Below, one piece after another: positions 20,540 through 30,093 of a stretch of DNA of 64,000 nt. Below the pieces are notes generated by a model, which was not told where the DNA came from, searched no databases, and saw nothing but the letters and a program-made list of their open reading frames with translations. Position 1 is the stretch's first letter; each line of letters begins with the position of its first letter. The position numbers and the translations under genes were made by a program. Source of the stretch: Anagrus nilaparvatae (Eukaryota > Arthropoda > Insecta > Hymenoptera > Mymaridae). Location of the stretch: assembly GCA_022575985.1 (NCBI GenBank), contig JAKSXM010000263.1, positions 7,668,001-7,732,000 on the forward strand. The letters run 5' to 3'.

Positions 20540-21285
20540 AAATATATAATTTGATGTGTATGGGAGTTTGAAAGGGTGCATTTCCTCGAAAACTATTAAT
20601 GCATTGCACAAACGACCACCAACTCTAAAAAGATTGTCTCTAAAAAATGGATCAAGTTTTAGAAGATTGTCACTTCTCTTTAACTGGTTATTTTTTCGTA
20701 ATTGATGTATTTGCTTGAAAAAGTAAAAATGTTGTTCCAAGTAAATTAGAGTAAGTTTGGATCTTATTACTTGTATTAAAATGCTCGAAGATTTAATTTT
20801 TATGGAGTTTCAATATAATTATATTCTTCAGTAGGACTGACATTTTCATGAAACCATGTGTTAGAAAACAGTTTGGATTTATTAAGTAGTGGGGATTTGA
20901 TTTTCATTAATAAATTATATATGAATCTTATAACATATCCTGAAACTATAACCAATTTATTCTAGCTGGAAAATTTATTAATTAATTCCCATTGATTGAA
21001 TTTATTGACAATATTAATTCCATGATAATACAAAGTGGATAAAAATGAACCTATTTCAACATTATTGGGTTCAGGTATAATTTGAAAAGCTTCTGAAGAG
21101 TCATATAACCATTTTGGACCTTTAATCCACAGATTAAAATTTAAGAAGTCATTAGATTTTAATCCACGAGATGCACAGTCAGCGGGATTATCAGCTGATC
21201 TAATATGTCTACATTGGGCTTTTGGAACTAGGTCATTAATTTTTAAGCATTGATTGGCAATGAAAGTAGTCCATTTAGAAGTATG
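20540..21285 (-). pseudogene. BEL/Pao Pol connection region after RNase H
   Basis: The minus-strand translation gives the segment KAQCRHIRSADNPADCASRG (about 21215-21155), KGPKWLYDS (about 21120) and, near 20700-20560, LLKLDPFFRDN-x-RVGGRLCNA. This is the stretch that normally precedes the integrase zinc finger. The sequence then jumps straight into LTR sequence, so the integrase is missing. Several stops. Confidence 0.7.
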
Positions 21286-21760
21286 TTACCTGAGCCAATA
21301 CAAAACATCTTTGAAATCACTCCATAAATGACACGTATAATTTTTTAACTTTATTTCGTCAACGATTTGGTTAACTAGTTTTGACAATAAAACTACTGCC
21401 ATCAGTTCTAATTTGGGAATTGTTAAAATCTTTTTAATTGGTGAAACTTTAATTTTTGCTTGCAATAAAGATAAAACTTTTACATTTTTTACAATTTTCA
21501 GCACTACTGCAGCATATGCAAATTTGAATGCATCAGCAAAATCATGGATCTCAACTACGTCATTTCCGGGATCAAAATTCAATCAGCGATTGAATTTTAA
21601 AGTATCTAGGCACTTCAAACGATTGTACCATAGCAACCATTCATTTAAAAGATCAGTAGGAACTACACAGTTCCATTCTACTTTACATACCTAGAGTTTT
21701 TGCATGAACATTTTTGCTGAAACTATTACAGCAGATAGTCAGCTGAGAGGATCAAAAAAT
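21286..21760 (-). pseudogene. BEL/Pao RNase H domain relic
   Basis: The open segment 21286-21582 contains EIHDFADAFKFAYAAVV (family: H-x-FADAS-x-xAYAAV) and KILTIPKLELMAVVLLSKL, ending HLWSDFKDVLYWL, where SD is the family's conserved acidic position. Upstream (21739-21936) is the RT thumb-like LGLQWCSKDDYFFLKI and SKFFDPLS segment. Frame changes separate the pieces. Confidence 0.75.
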
Positions 21761-21949
21761 TTTGAAATATTAGATAGTATTACACCTTTACTAATTGGTT
21801 TATTGAATTTTGAAAAATCAACTAAATCAATTTTCAAGAAAAAGTAATCATCCTTGGAACACCATTGCAAACCTAAAACACCTAAACTAAAATTAATGTT
21901 AAAATCTGTCCCAGATTTGTCTGCTTTATCACACAAGTCTACTTCTTCT

Positions 21950-22735
21950 AATAATTTACTATAATTGGATTAGAACTTATGCAGTTCAAATCCTCCAAAC
22001 TTGGAAATTTTGAGCGATCGTCTTCCGCCAATCGTCTCAAACAGCGAATTGCCAAATATGGACTTGAAACTAAACCATAAGTTACGGTTTTTAATAAATA
22101 AACTTTAATTGGTTGAGATTTATAAAAACGCCATAAAATTGTTTGATAATATTGATCATCAACGTAAACTATAATTTGCCTGAACATTTGTTTAATATCA
22201 GAAATAAAAACATATTTATATTTTCGCCACGATAAAATAAGTCCCGATAAATCCGATAATAACTTTTCACCTGTATAACAAACTTTGTTAATAGGTAAGC
22301 CATTTTCTGCTTCTGCTCATCCATTAAAAACTGACCTGAATTTTGTGGTAAGATGATCTTCTCTTAGTATTCCATAATGAGGAATAAAATATTTAACTTT
22401 TCGAATTTCGAAATCTTTTGCCTCTCTTATGTGACCTTTATCAATATAATCTTGAAAGAAATCTGAATTCATTTCCTTTAATTTTTGATTTTTTGTAAAT
22501 TTTCTCTCAAGAGTTAGTAACATGATTTTGGCTTTATTAAAGGAACCAGGAAAGCTAATTTCATCTCTATTTAGGAAAATTGGAAGCCTAACTGCCAAAC
22601 GACCTGAAGGAAGTCTAGAATAAGCATTTTTCAAGAATTCTTCATTAGCTAATTCTTCTTTTGTGAGAAATTTCTTTTGATGAAATTCCTCTTGATTCCA
22701 ACAATTGTAGCTATAAATCAATTTTTTCTTCTTAA
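21950..22735 (-). pseudogene. BEL/Pao reverse transcriptase relic
   Basis: The open segment 22317-22835 has AYSRLPSGRLAVRLPI and KVKYFIPHYGILRED-x-TTKFRSVFNG. After a stop at 22316 come SDLSGLILSWRKYKY and SDIKQMFRQIIVYVDDQYYQ (motif A region), then LLKTVTYGLVSSPYLAIRCL (motif B region). The YVDD active-site segment that should follow is missing: the reading goes from CISSNPIIVNY to the post-active-site linker, so there is an internal deletion near 21950. Confidence 0.75.
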
Positions 22736-23430
22736 GCAATATGAAAAGCAGAAACTTTATGAACAGTATCATGAACTTTAGTATCACCTGATACAATGTA
22801 ACCAAAAGAAGTATTTTGAGCAATAGGCTCATCAATATTACCTTTAATAGGATCTCCTTGAATAATTTGAGAATATATAGTAGTACTTAGTAAAATATCT
22901 ACTTTTTTGTTTTTATAAAAATAAGGATCAGCTAAATTGAGATTTTTTAAATGCACATAATTTAATTTATGTTTAATATTAGGAGCATAATTTGAAACTT
23001 TAGGCAATATTAAAGCATTAACATCAAAAAACTTTTTATCAAAAGTACAACTGATTTTAAAATTAGCATAACTTTTGCAAGTGTAATGAACTTTTCCACC
23101 TACACCAGAAACTGGAACTTCAACTGACTTTCACTCTAAACCTAACTGTTGACAAACATATTCAGATACAAAAGAAGACTGAGACCACTAATCTATCAAC
23201 GCAGCAACTGTGATAAACTTTTCGTTATTTGCCCAAACTCTTAAATAAGCTGTAGCTAATAAAACCGGGCTGGTAAAGGGAGATACGTGACACGATGTTG
23301 ACAAATCAGGTGTGTTAACTATTTTTTCTAATTCAGGAACTTTATATAATAATGCTGAATTTGAAAAAGAACTTAAATTAGAATATTGAGTATTTTCATA
23401 AAGGGAAATTGAATTAAATACCAGCATATC
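22732..23430 (-). pseudogene. BEL/Pao aspartic protease (DUF1758-like) relic
   Basis: ALID (catalytic Asp) is followed by a stop where the family has Gln or Gly, then WSQSSFVSEYVCQQLGL (about 23200-23140). Further on come VPVSGVGGKVHYTC, then LPKVSNYAPNI, LADPYF and VDILLSTTIYSQII (22732-23007), and FGYIVSGD. The premature stop sits directly after the active-site triplet. The order and spacing match the BEL/Pao protease region. Confidence 0.7.
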
Positions 23431-24029
23431 GTCCCAATACTTGGTATTTCTTTTAATGCTTCTAATGCTTGTATTGATGCTGTAATACCATTCAAAATTC
23501 TCTTTGCTTCGGCAGAGGACTCTTTTTTCATAGCTTTTAAATTAAAAAATGAAGCTAAATGTGAATTAATTAACCTCCTCTTATTTTCAAATTTATCAAC
23601 TAATTTTTCCCAAACGAATGAAAAATTATTTTTCGTAATGCTATATGAATTAACTAACTGAAGGACTTCACCCTGTAAACTGGATTTAAAATAATATAAC
23701 TTAAAAACATCAGAATAATTTTTATCAATAACTAAAGACTTAAACATGTCTCGGAAATTCTCCCATTCCGTAAAACTACCATTTAATTTTGGGATAGGGA
23801 TTCTTTCCAATTTTTCCAAATTATTTTCAGTGGCAAAACGTGAAGATCTATGTGAGTTATCATTTTGAGAGTTATGGGTTGCTATACATTCATTAAACTG
23901 ACATTTATTTTTGAGGACAATAGAAAAAAAAACTTTATAATAAGAAACTATGCAATATTTCAAAGAAAAAAAAATCAATGAAAAAATGTAGCACAAACTG
24001 AAGTAGTCATCTTTTCCGGAATTATTCAA
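23430..24029 (-). pseudogene. BEL/Pao Gag (DUF1759-like) relic
   Basis: LERIPIPKLNGSFTEWENFR followed by DMFKSLVID (about 23810-23720), then KLYYFKSSLQGEVLQLV and WEKLVDKFENKRRLINSHL, is the classic DUF1759 gag pattern (LPK-x-F-x-GxxxEWxxFxxxF). The open frame spans 23373-24029, and its first 60 codons look like read-through rather than gag. It continues as ALKEIPSIG before frame loss. Confidence 0.75.
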
Positions 24030-24060
24030 AAAACTGCGCTACATATCAATGTGCAAAAGT

Positions 24061-25170
24061 TTCCATGAGAAAAATCCCCAAAAAAGATTTTCTCATCGAG
24101 TCCCTCCTGAAAAGAAAGAAAAAAAGAGTAAACTAACTATAATTAACTAAAAAAAAGAAAACTAGTAAATAACTTTTTCTTCAGAAAGGAAGCTCAATGG
24201 GACCTCCAAATTTATGCAACAAATCTCACCAATTTTTAATTTCTTATAAAGGTAAAATTTAAATTGCATAAATAAAAACTTGTTTTTTAAATAAATTATT
24301 AATAATTCCTAAAACTTTTAAATTAAGAAATAACTAGTAAGTAACTAAAAAATGGCAAACTAACAATTAACCAGCTAACTGATTATCTAAGAAATAATAT
24401 AAACTTGCCCAGGTTATTTTTCATTACTAAATATCCAATAAAAATATCATTCAATTCTAAAAGAAATATTAAGTATAATGTTACTAAATAAAGAACCAAA
24501 ATAATCATAAACAAGCCAATTACTAACTTTTTCATACACATAATATGTTATCGTTCTTAATAAATAAAAAATATTTTAATAATATAAATATAATTTTAAA
24601 AAAATGTAAAAGTAGTTAAAAAGGTAAAAGTAGTATAATATAAATTAATGTTTTAAATATTTAAAAAGGTATAGTAAAGTTTAAAAAAGTAAAGTTTAAA
24701 ATAAGTTTTTTTTTTAATACAGATAATTTTTTTTTATTTATAATACATAGTACAACTTTTTTTTTTATTTTAAACTATTTTTATTTAATGAATTTAATTT
24801 TAAATTTAAAAAAAAAAAAATAATGAACAAGAATTTTATGTAAGTATATAAAAAAAAAATGAATTTAACAAATGTAATTATTATAAAGGAAACATTGAGA
24901 TGAAATTTGATGGACTCTCCAATATAGCAGAAAACTCCAAAAATTAGAAGGTAGAAGAGGGAACTGGAATGTTGCGCGCGCAGTACCTCTTGAACTTAAA
25001 ATTTTTTAAACAAATGTAAACATTTAATTTCTTGAGTGCGCAGGCCCTTCCGGTAAATTCTTGGATTTCTTCTTCTTAATACCGTCACAATCTCACTGAA
25101 TAATGGAGTCCCTCTATTTGGAGTCCTTCTATCTTTTCAGCAAATAAAAATTTAACAACTTCCTCGGTAG
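24061..25170. other. AT-rich sequence upstream of the BEL/Pao gag
   Basis: This is where a 5' LTR and primer-binding site should be, but no match to the known LTRs was seen. 24890-25165 is less AT-rich (for example TTGCGCGCGCAGTACC). No gene is supported. Confidence 0.35.
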
Positions 25171-25171
25171 C

Positions 25172-25285
25172 TAAACCTCTTTATAAAAGAATTTTCTTGT
25201 CTCAAACAGCGAATTGCTAATTATGGACTTGAAACTAAACCATAAGTTACGGTTTCTAATAAATAAACCTCTTTATAAAAGAATT
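25172..25285. repeat. Copied 69-bp RT fragment flanked by a 22-bp direct repeat
   Basis: 25200-25268 repeats the RT segment at 22035-22103 with few changes (it begins TCTCAAACAGCGAATTGC). TAAACCTCTTTATAAAAG continues as a 22-bp unit at 25172 and 25264, bracketing the fragment. This looks like repair-templated filler or a retro-insertion. Confidence 0.75.
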
Positions 25286-25370
25286 CCAACAGGTACATAC
25301 CACAAATATTATTTGACTGTAAATATTTTCACCTTTTTTTTAGATAAAGAATGATTTTTTTTCATTTCAG

Positions 25371-25496
25371 AATTCTAAACATTCAACTGAAGAGGAACAA
25401 GAAAAAGAAGTGACTGAATCACTTTATGATAATGCAGGCGAAGAAGTTGAAGATTCTGGCTTTGATTTGGGAGATTCTAGAGATCCTGGGCGATAA
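25371..25496 (+). pseudogene. Possible second exon of the broken gene (acidic)
   Basis: After TTTCATTTCAG the frame gives HSTEEEQEKEVTESLYDNAG and EEVEDSGFDLGDSRDPGR and then a stop (TAA at 25494). It is phase-compatible with the exon ending at 19650. The acidic composition resembles a linker region. Confidence 0.35.
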
Positions 25497-25699
25497 AATC
25501 AGGACAATGAAGTTGATGATGAAACACGAATTGGTAAAATTATCATAAATTTTGATAGCCAAGTTAAAAATATTTCAGTAAATTTGATATGTTTTTTAAT
25601 GCGACAGATGGATCAGAGGCCACATTGTAAGTTTTAACATTTGTATTTTACGGAAATTTAAATAATAATTTAAATTTGCTTAACATGGGATATGATGTA

Positions 25700-25922
25700 G
25701 GAAACAATTGTTGAGATGTGCTATTAGAGCAGTATCTGCTATTGGGGTTATAAAACGATTTATTCTAGGTATTTTTACCCCAGAAGCTATCAAAAAATCA
25801 ACATGAGCTGGTCAATCTCCTAAGAAAACCAAACCTAGAGAAGGTCGATATCTTGATTTACTTTATCAGAAAGCTTTTTCAGGAAATAAAGATCAAAAAG
25901 ATATTTGTTTTAAATTCAAGTA
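25700..25922 (+). pseudogene. BEN-domain-like exon with an in-frame stop
   Basis: Plus-strand reading gives LLRCAIRAVSAIGVIKRFIL, then GIFTPEAIKKST, a TGA, AGQSPKKTKPREGRYLDLL and a possible donor at about 25922. The pattern (hydrophobic helix, F-T-x-E-x-I-x-x-S, G-x-S, basic loop) recalls BEN-type DNA-binding domains, but this is judged by eye. A following piece at 26255-26415 (IREAGRIPEYKLRNLRKLGF) may be the next exon. Likely dead. Confidence 0.35.
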
Positions 25923-26510
25923 ATATGTATAATTTGGATTAACTTTAAAAAATTTATTTTTTTCTTTAACATGGGTTCTAAATTTTCAAAAATTTTTATA
26001 AATTTTTGAATTTAAATTATTTTTTTGAAAATTCAAAATATTTAAATTTTTTTAAAACAGCATTATTTTTCAGTTTTTAAATTAATTATTAATGAAAGTT
26101 AAAATTATTGATAAATTTTTTATATTTACCATTATACCGATAAATAAAAGTTTTATTGACTCTATTAAAGTTTTAATTATACTTGTGATTATTAAAATTG
26201 CAAAATTCTATTACATATTATTTTAATTTTATTATCAAAAAAATAATTAAAACATTATTCAGAGCATTTGAAAAAGAAGTGGAAATTGGAAAAATATGGA
26301 CCAAGTAAAGTGATACGACAATTCGAGAAGCTGGTAGAATTCCTGAGTATAAATTAAGAAATTTGAGGAAACTAGGGTTCCGTAAAATTATTAATGAAGA
26401 ATTATTTATGAAGTAGAAATTTTTATTAATTAATTTAACGTTCGTCATATTTTTCAATATAAGTATTAACAGTATTAACGATCTCTACGAACAAATGTAA
26501 TAATCTTGTA

Positions 26511-26644
26511 TTTCAAAGATATATAAGGCATTTTCATGCCATTAATTTTATTTAAAATTTTTTACAATTTTAAATAAATTAGAAAAATTGTAAAAAATTT
26601 TAAATAAAATTAATGGCATGAAAATGCCTTATATATCTTTGAAA
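26511..26644. repeat. Perfect palindrome, 60-bp arms, 14-base loop
   Basis: 26511-26570 is the exact reverse complement of 26585-26644 (outer end TTTCAAAGATATATAAGGCA). Loop: TAAATAAATTAGAA. No mismatch was found on base-by-base comparison. Confidence 0.9.
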
Positions 26645-26767
26645 GTAGAAATTTTTTTATAAAAGTTTTCTCATGTGCTTAAAATAGTTTTGATATTAAT
26701 TTATAATCAAATTTTTTGTGAAAATAAATAAAAGTAAATATTAAATTTTTGTAGGTATTTTTAGGGA

Positions 26768-26850
26768 GTTTAGTGGGTTTTACGTCGAATTTGAGGTCGA
26801 GTCTCATATAACCATACAGTACGCGTTGTATGGTAGGGGCTAAAAAAAAA
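26768..26850 (+). mobile_element. 5'-truncated R1-like LINE 3' end
   Basis: GGGAGTTTAGTGGGTTTTAC, then AATTTGAGGTCGAGTCTCAT and GCGTTGTATGGTAGGGG, followed by an A-run, parallel the 3' end of the LINE at 44.70-44.85 kb with one internal deletion. Confidence 0.65.
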
Positions 26851-26929
26851 GAAAGTAAATCCCATATAAAAATATATCACCAATAAACAATAATTATTTC
26901 CTTGCATTAATTAATTTAATTAAACTTAC

Positions 26930-27063
26930 TACAAATCTAGAAACAATATTTTCAATGCAGTCTATTCCGTTCTTAAACAAATGCTGAATTAATGAAAAAA
27001 ATTGTTCTTCAAGCTTTTTCACCAGTAATAGTGTTTGTTCAGCAAATGCAGAATTTTGAACTC
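26930..27063 (-). CDS. Exon of an unrecognised host-like gene (second of the pair)
   Basis: This 134-nt open exon lies between TTTTCAG (27064-27070) and TTTGTA|GTAAGT (donor 26929). It continues the previous exon (27133-27427) with matching phase (1) across a 69-bp intron. The peptide is helical: AFAEQTLLLVKKLEEQFFSL, then IQHLFKNGIDCIENIVSRFV. No transposon motif is present. I cannot name the family. The repeated amphipathic helices suggest an all-alpha scaffold protein. Exons at 2816-3191 could be later parts of the same gene. Confidence 0.55.
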
Positions 27064-27132
27064 CTGAAAATAATTTATAATATTCAATTTTATTTTAATG
27101 ATGATTTTAACAAAATTCTTTTATTCAATTAC

Positions 27133-27427
27133 CTTTATCAAAAAGTAAATAAATGAAGCTAACTAAAACCTTTCGAAGCAAACATTCAACGGTCTTAGGA
27201 AAATCTACATTGGCGTAATTAACTTCCTCTTCTCTTGTTTCTAAAGTTTGAAAAAGAGAGTGACCAGATGACATAACATTTTCCACTGCAATTTCTGCTA
27301 TTAAATTTGCGGAAACATCTGGGAACGAATGCTCCATAAATTCACAAAGTGGCTGACGTAAATTTTCTAAATATCTAGTTTCTCCTAAACTTAATTGAAT
27401 TAATCCAGGAGGTGAAATATTTCTTAG
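27133..27427 (-). CDS. Exon of an unrecognised host-like gene (first of the pair)
   Basis: This 295-nt open exon lies between TTCTTTTTAG (27428-27437) and GATAAAG|GTAATT (donor 27132). It translates through ISPPGLIQLSLGETRYLENL, RQPLCEFMEHSFPDVSANLI and TVECLLRKVLVSFIYLLFDK. The internal Met at 27337 is not needed as a start because the frame is open from the acceptor. The intact frame, consensus splice sites and a compact 69-bp intron argue for a live cellular gene. A weak resemblance to the C-terminal region of codanin-1 was considered but is not convincing. Confidence 0.55.
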
Positions 27428-27654
27428 CTAAAAAGAATAATTGCCAAATAGAATTTTATATGTACTTAAATTAATAATTTACTTAATTGAATAATAATAT
27501 CAAATATAGTAATATCAAAAGACAAGTGCAGAGAAGTATAACTATACAAGATAATAAGTATAGCTATGTTACTTATTTAACTTACATGTCATCCTTTTTT
27601 TTGCTATCTATAAAAAAAGTAAAATACCTATTTAATTGTATAGATTTTTAAGAA

Positions 27655-28121
27655 AGTAAATAGAGCATTATTTGGATTGAGATTCATCAATTCGTGTACA
27701 TCCCAGCTATTGCGTAGGAGACTATTTGAGTCACTTATAATCCCTCATCTGGATTACTGCACTGTAGTTTATGCAGATGCATCTTTTTCACTTCGTGCTC
27801 AGTTACAAAGGTTAGCAAACTCAGGAATACGATATATTTTTGGAATAGGTAGGAGTGAAAGAATAACTCCCTTTAGGAAAAAACTAAAATGGCTTAGCAA
27901 TGACTCTCACCGTGATTACTTAGCCATGCTGATCATGTACAGAATTATAAGGATGAAAGAACCTCCTCTCCTTCTCTCTTTTTTTAAACCATATCACAGT
28001 GACAAGCCACAGAGAGGACCTCGTAAAGATCTAGCAATCCCCATACTATCCACTGATTCTGGTCTTTTATCCTACCAAGTTAAATATGCTAATCTTTGGA
28101 ATTCCATCCCACCCTGTATAC
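27655..28121 (+). pseudogene. CR1/L2-type LINE, end of reverse transcriptase ORF
   Basis: The 150-codon open segment has RFINSCTSQLLRRRLFESLI, then IPHLDYCTVVYADASFSLRA, QLQRLANSGIRYIFGI, MYRIIRMKEPPLLLSFFKPY, SDKPQRGPRKDLAIP and YANLWNSIPP. These are the thumb/C-terminal motifs of CR1/L2-like LINEs. The frame is cut at 28121 by a 1357-bp TIR element and resumes at 29487. The two other copies (51.4-52.6 and 57.7-58.6 kb) are closely related. 5'-truncated, hence inactive. Confidence 0.8.
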
Positions 28122-29478
28122 TAGACTGACAAAAAAAAAACGACTTTTCGATTTTTTAAGGTGCTCAAGCGTTTTTGGGTATTACTTTATAAAAAAAAAG
28201 CCCTAGCTAAACCGCATCTAAAAATATTTAGTCGTTGGACAGCGCCAAAACGTTTTCGATTTTTGAAAATTGGTTCAGGAGCGTCGGGGGGGATTACGGC
28301 TACTAAATTTAAAAGGCAACAAAAAAATAAAACTTCGGGGGGTATTTCATAGTTTTTTTGGTCACTTAAAACGATGGAATCGTTTATTTTGAATTATTTC
28401 TTTAAGGCAAAAAGTTATGAGCTAATTTCGGTCTTAAAAATATCAAAAATTGGACAGTTTTTGGCGTCAAAAACATGCTACGGACTAAAAAATGTTTAGA
28501 AATTATTTTAAAGGGGCATTTCGAATGATCATTGGGTCATTATAAACGATGAAATCGGTTATTTTCATTTATTCTTTACGGATTCAGAGTTATGCGCCAA
28601 ATATTGTAGCTTGATTTCCCAAATTTAGCATTTTTTTGAGTTAAATGACTGTCAAGCGTACAGAGGACTTTTTTGAGCCTCTAGAAAGGTAAGTTATCAT
28701 AGTGTTGTGTTTTTTGAACACCGATGCATTGGTTGCTTAGATTTTTTTATATATTTTTATTATTTTATTATTTTTATTATTTATATTATTTTATTATTTT
28801 TATTATTTTTATTATTTTTATTTTTTTATGTATTTTTTATTTATTTATTATTTTTTTATTACAACCAATGCATCGATGTTCAAAAAACACAAAACTATGA
28901 TAACTTACCTTTCTAGAGGCTCAAAAAAGTTCTTTGTACGCTTGACAGTCATTTAACTCAAAAAAATGCTAAATTTGGGAAATCAAGCTACAATATTTGG
29001 CGCATAACTCTGAATCCGTAAAGAATAAATGAAAATAACCGATTTCATCGTTTTTAGTGACCCAATGATCAATCTAAATGCCCCTTTAAAATAATTTCTA
29101 AACATTTTTTAGTCCGCAGCATGTTTTTGACGCCAAAAACTGTCCAATTTTTGATATTTTTAAGACCGAAATTAGCTCATATCTTTTTGCCTTAAAGAAA
29201 TAATTCAAAATAAACGATTCCATCGTTTTTAGTGACCAAAAAAACTATGAAATACCCCCTGAAGTTTTATTTTTTTGTTGCCTTTTAAATTTAGTAGCTG
29301 TAATCCTCCCCGACGCTCCTGAACCAATTTTCAAAAATCAAAAACGCTTTGGCGCTGTCCAACGACTAAATATTTTTAGATGCGGTTTATCTAGGGCTTT
29401 TTTTTTCATAAAACAGTACCCAAAAACGCTTGAGGACCTTAAAAAATCGAAAAGTCATTTTTTTTTTGTGTCAGTCTA
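28122..29478. mobile_element. Long-TIR non-autonomous DNA transposon with 8-bp TSD
   Basis: Ends TAGACTGACAAAAAAAAAAC and its complement (GTGTCAGTCTA). Arms of about 610 bp (28122-28737 and 28860-29478) are near-identical inverted copies. The middle is a (TTATT)n-like tract (28737-28860). The 8-bp duplication CTGTATAC flanks it (28114-28121 and 29479-29486). An 8-bp TSD suggests a hAT-type enzyme. No transposase ORF is present. Confidence 0.85.
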
Positions 29479-29486
29479 CTGTATAC

Positions 29487-29610
29487 GTTACCTCCCATCA
29501 TTCTCCCAATTTAAAAAGAGTATTAAAGTATATTTTTCAAATTTAGACTGACAATAATTAGTTTAAGGTGAAGCTGTATTTGTTGCTTTTACTATTATAT
29601 TATATTATAT
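29487..29610 (+). pseudogene. Remainder of the CR1/L2-type LINE after the TIR element
   Basis: Reading resumes after the insertion with a segment matching the RFKKSIRLYF stretch of the sister copies, here NLKRVLKYIFQI. It ends in a (TATAT)n-rich 3' tail. It proves that the TIR element landed in an existing LINE. Confidence 0.65.
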
Positions 29611-29664
29611 TATATTTACTTTAATTGCTATAACAGTATTATTATCACTAAAGTTATATATATA

Positions 29665-29841
29665 TGTTACACCCCATTTGTGAAATTGACCAATTCACGA
29701 ACTGGTCAAGTGAAATGACCAATTCGTGAACTGGTCAAAGCTAAAAAAATAAATTTGACCAGTTCGTGAAATGGTCAAATTATTTGACCAGTTCGTGAAT
29801 TGGTCAAAAAAAATAAAATTTATTTCACAAATGGGTCAACG
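29665..29841 (+). repeat. Left TIR with four palindromic motifs
   Basis: The motifs (TTGACCA or ATGACCA at one end, TGGTCAA at the other, 24 bp) lie at 29686-29709, 29715-29738, 29755-29778 and 29784-29807. Each is its own near reverse complement, so each could bind a dimer. They are probably transposase binding sites. Confidence 0.85.
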
Positions 29842-30093
29842 TCAAATTTTCATATAGAGAAGAAATTTTAAATGTTTATAATCATTATAGCGTCAACGGT
29901 TTGTTTACTATTTTATTTTTTATACTTCGTGATTATTATTTATTATTTTTATTTAATATTATTATCGTATTATTTTTTTCTTCGCGGTATACTATCGAGG
30001 TTTTATAAATATATTTAGTATTTATATGCTTCAGTTGTAGATCTGAATTTTATATTTCAAATTTTTAAGTGCCGTGAATAATAAAAATATAAA

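Larger units (their letters stand above)
19854..24060 (-). mobile_element. Second BEL/Pao retrotransposon copy, truncated
   Basis: On the minus strand the order is gag (24029-23430), protease (about 23430-22730), RT (22730-21960), RNase H (21760-21286), a connection region (to about 20540) and an LTR remnant (20555-19854). The LTR remnant shares TTAGTGGACTGTATTTT and TTTAGTAGCACAAAAATATAT with the LTRs at 12.2 and 13.7 kb, so the two copies are one family. The integrase and the first part of the 3' LTR are deleted. A SINE lies inside the LTR. No 5' LTR was recognised. Multiple stops are present. Confidence 0.8.

Noticed and set aside
26930..27427. Codanin-1 homology
   Set aside because: Only a loose pattern match to the remembered family; not enough to name the gene.
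28707..28916. Hydrophobic 69-codon ORF resembling a membrane protein
   Set aside because: It is the TTATT tract at the centre of the long-TIR element; Phe/Ile/Tyr/Leu come from base composition.
29686..29807. CRISPR-like repeat array
   Set aside because: Short repeats at irregular spacing within transposon TIRs, in a eukaryotic context, with spacers of only 5-16 bp.
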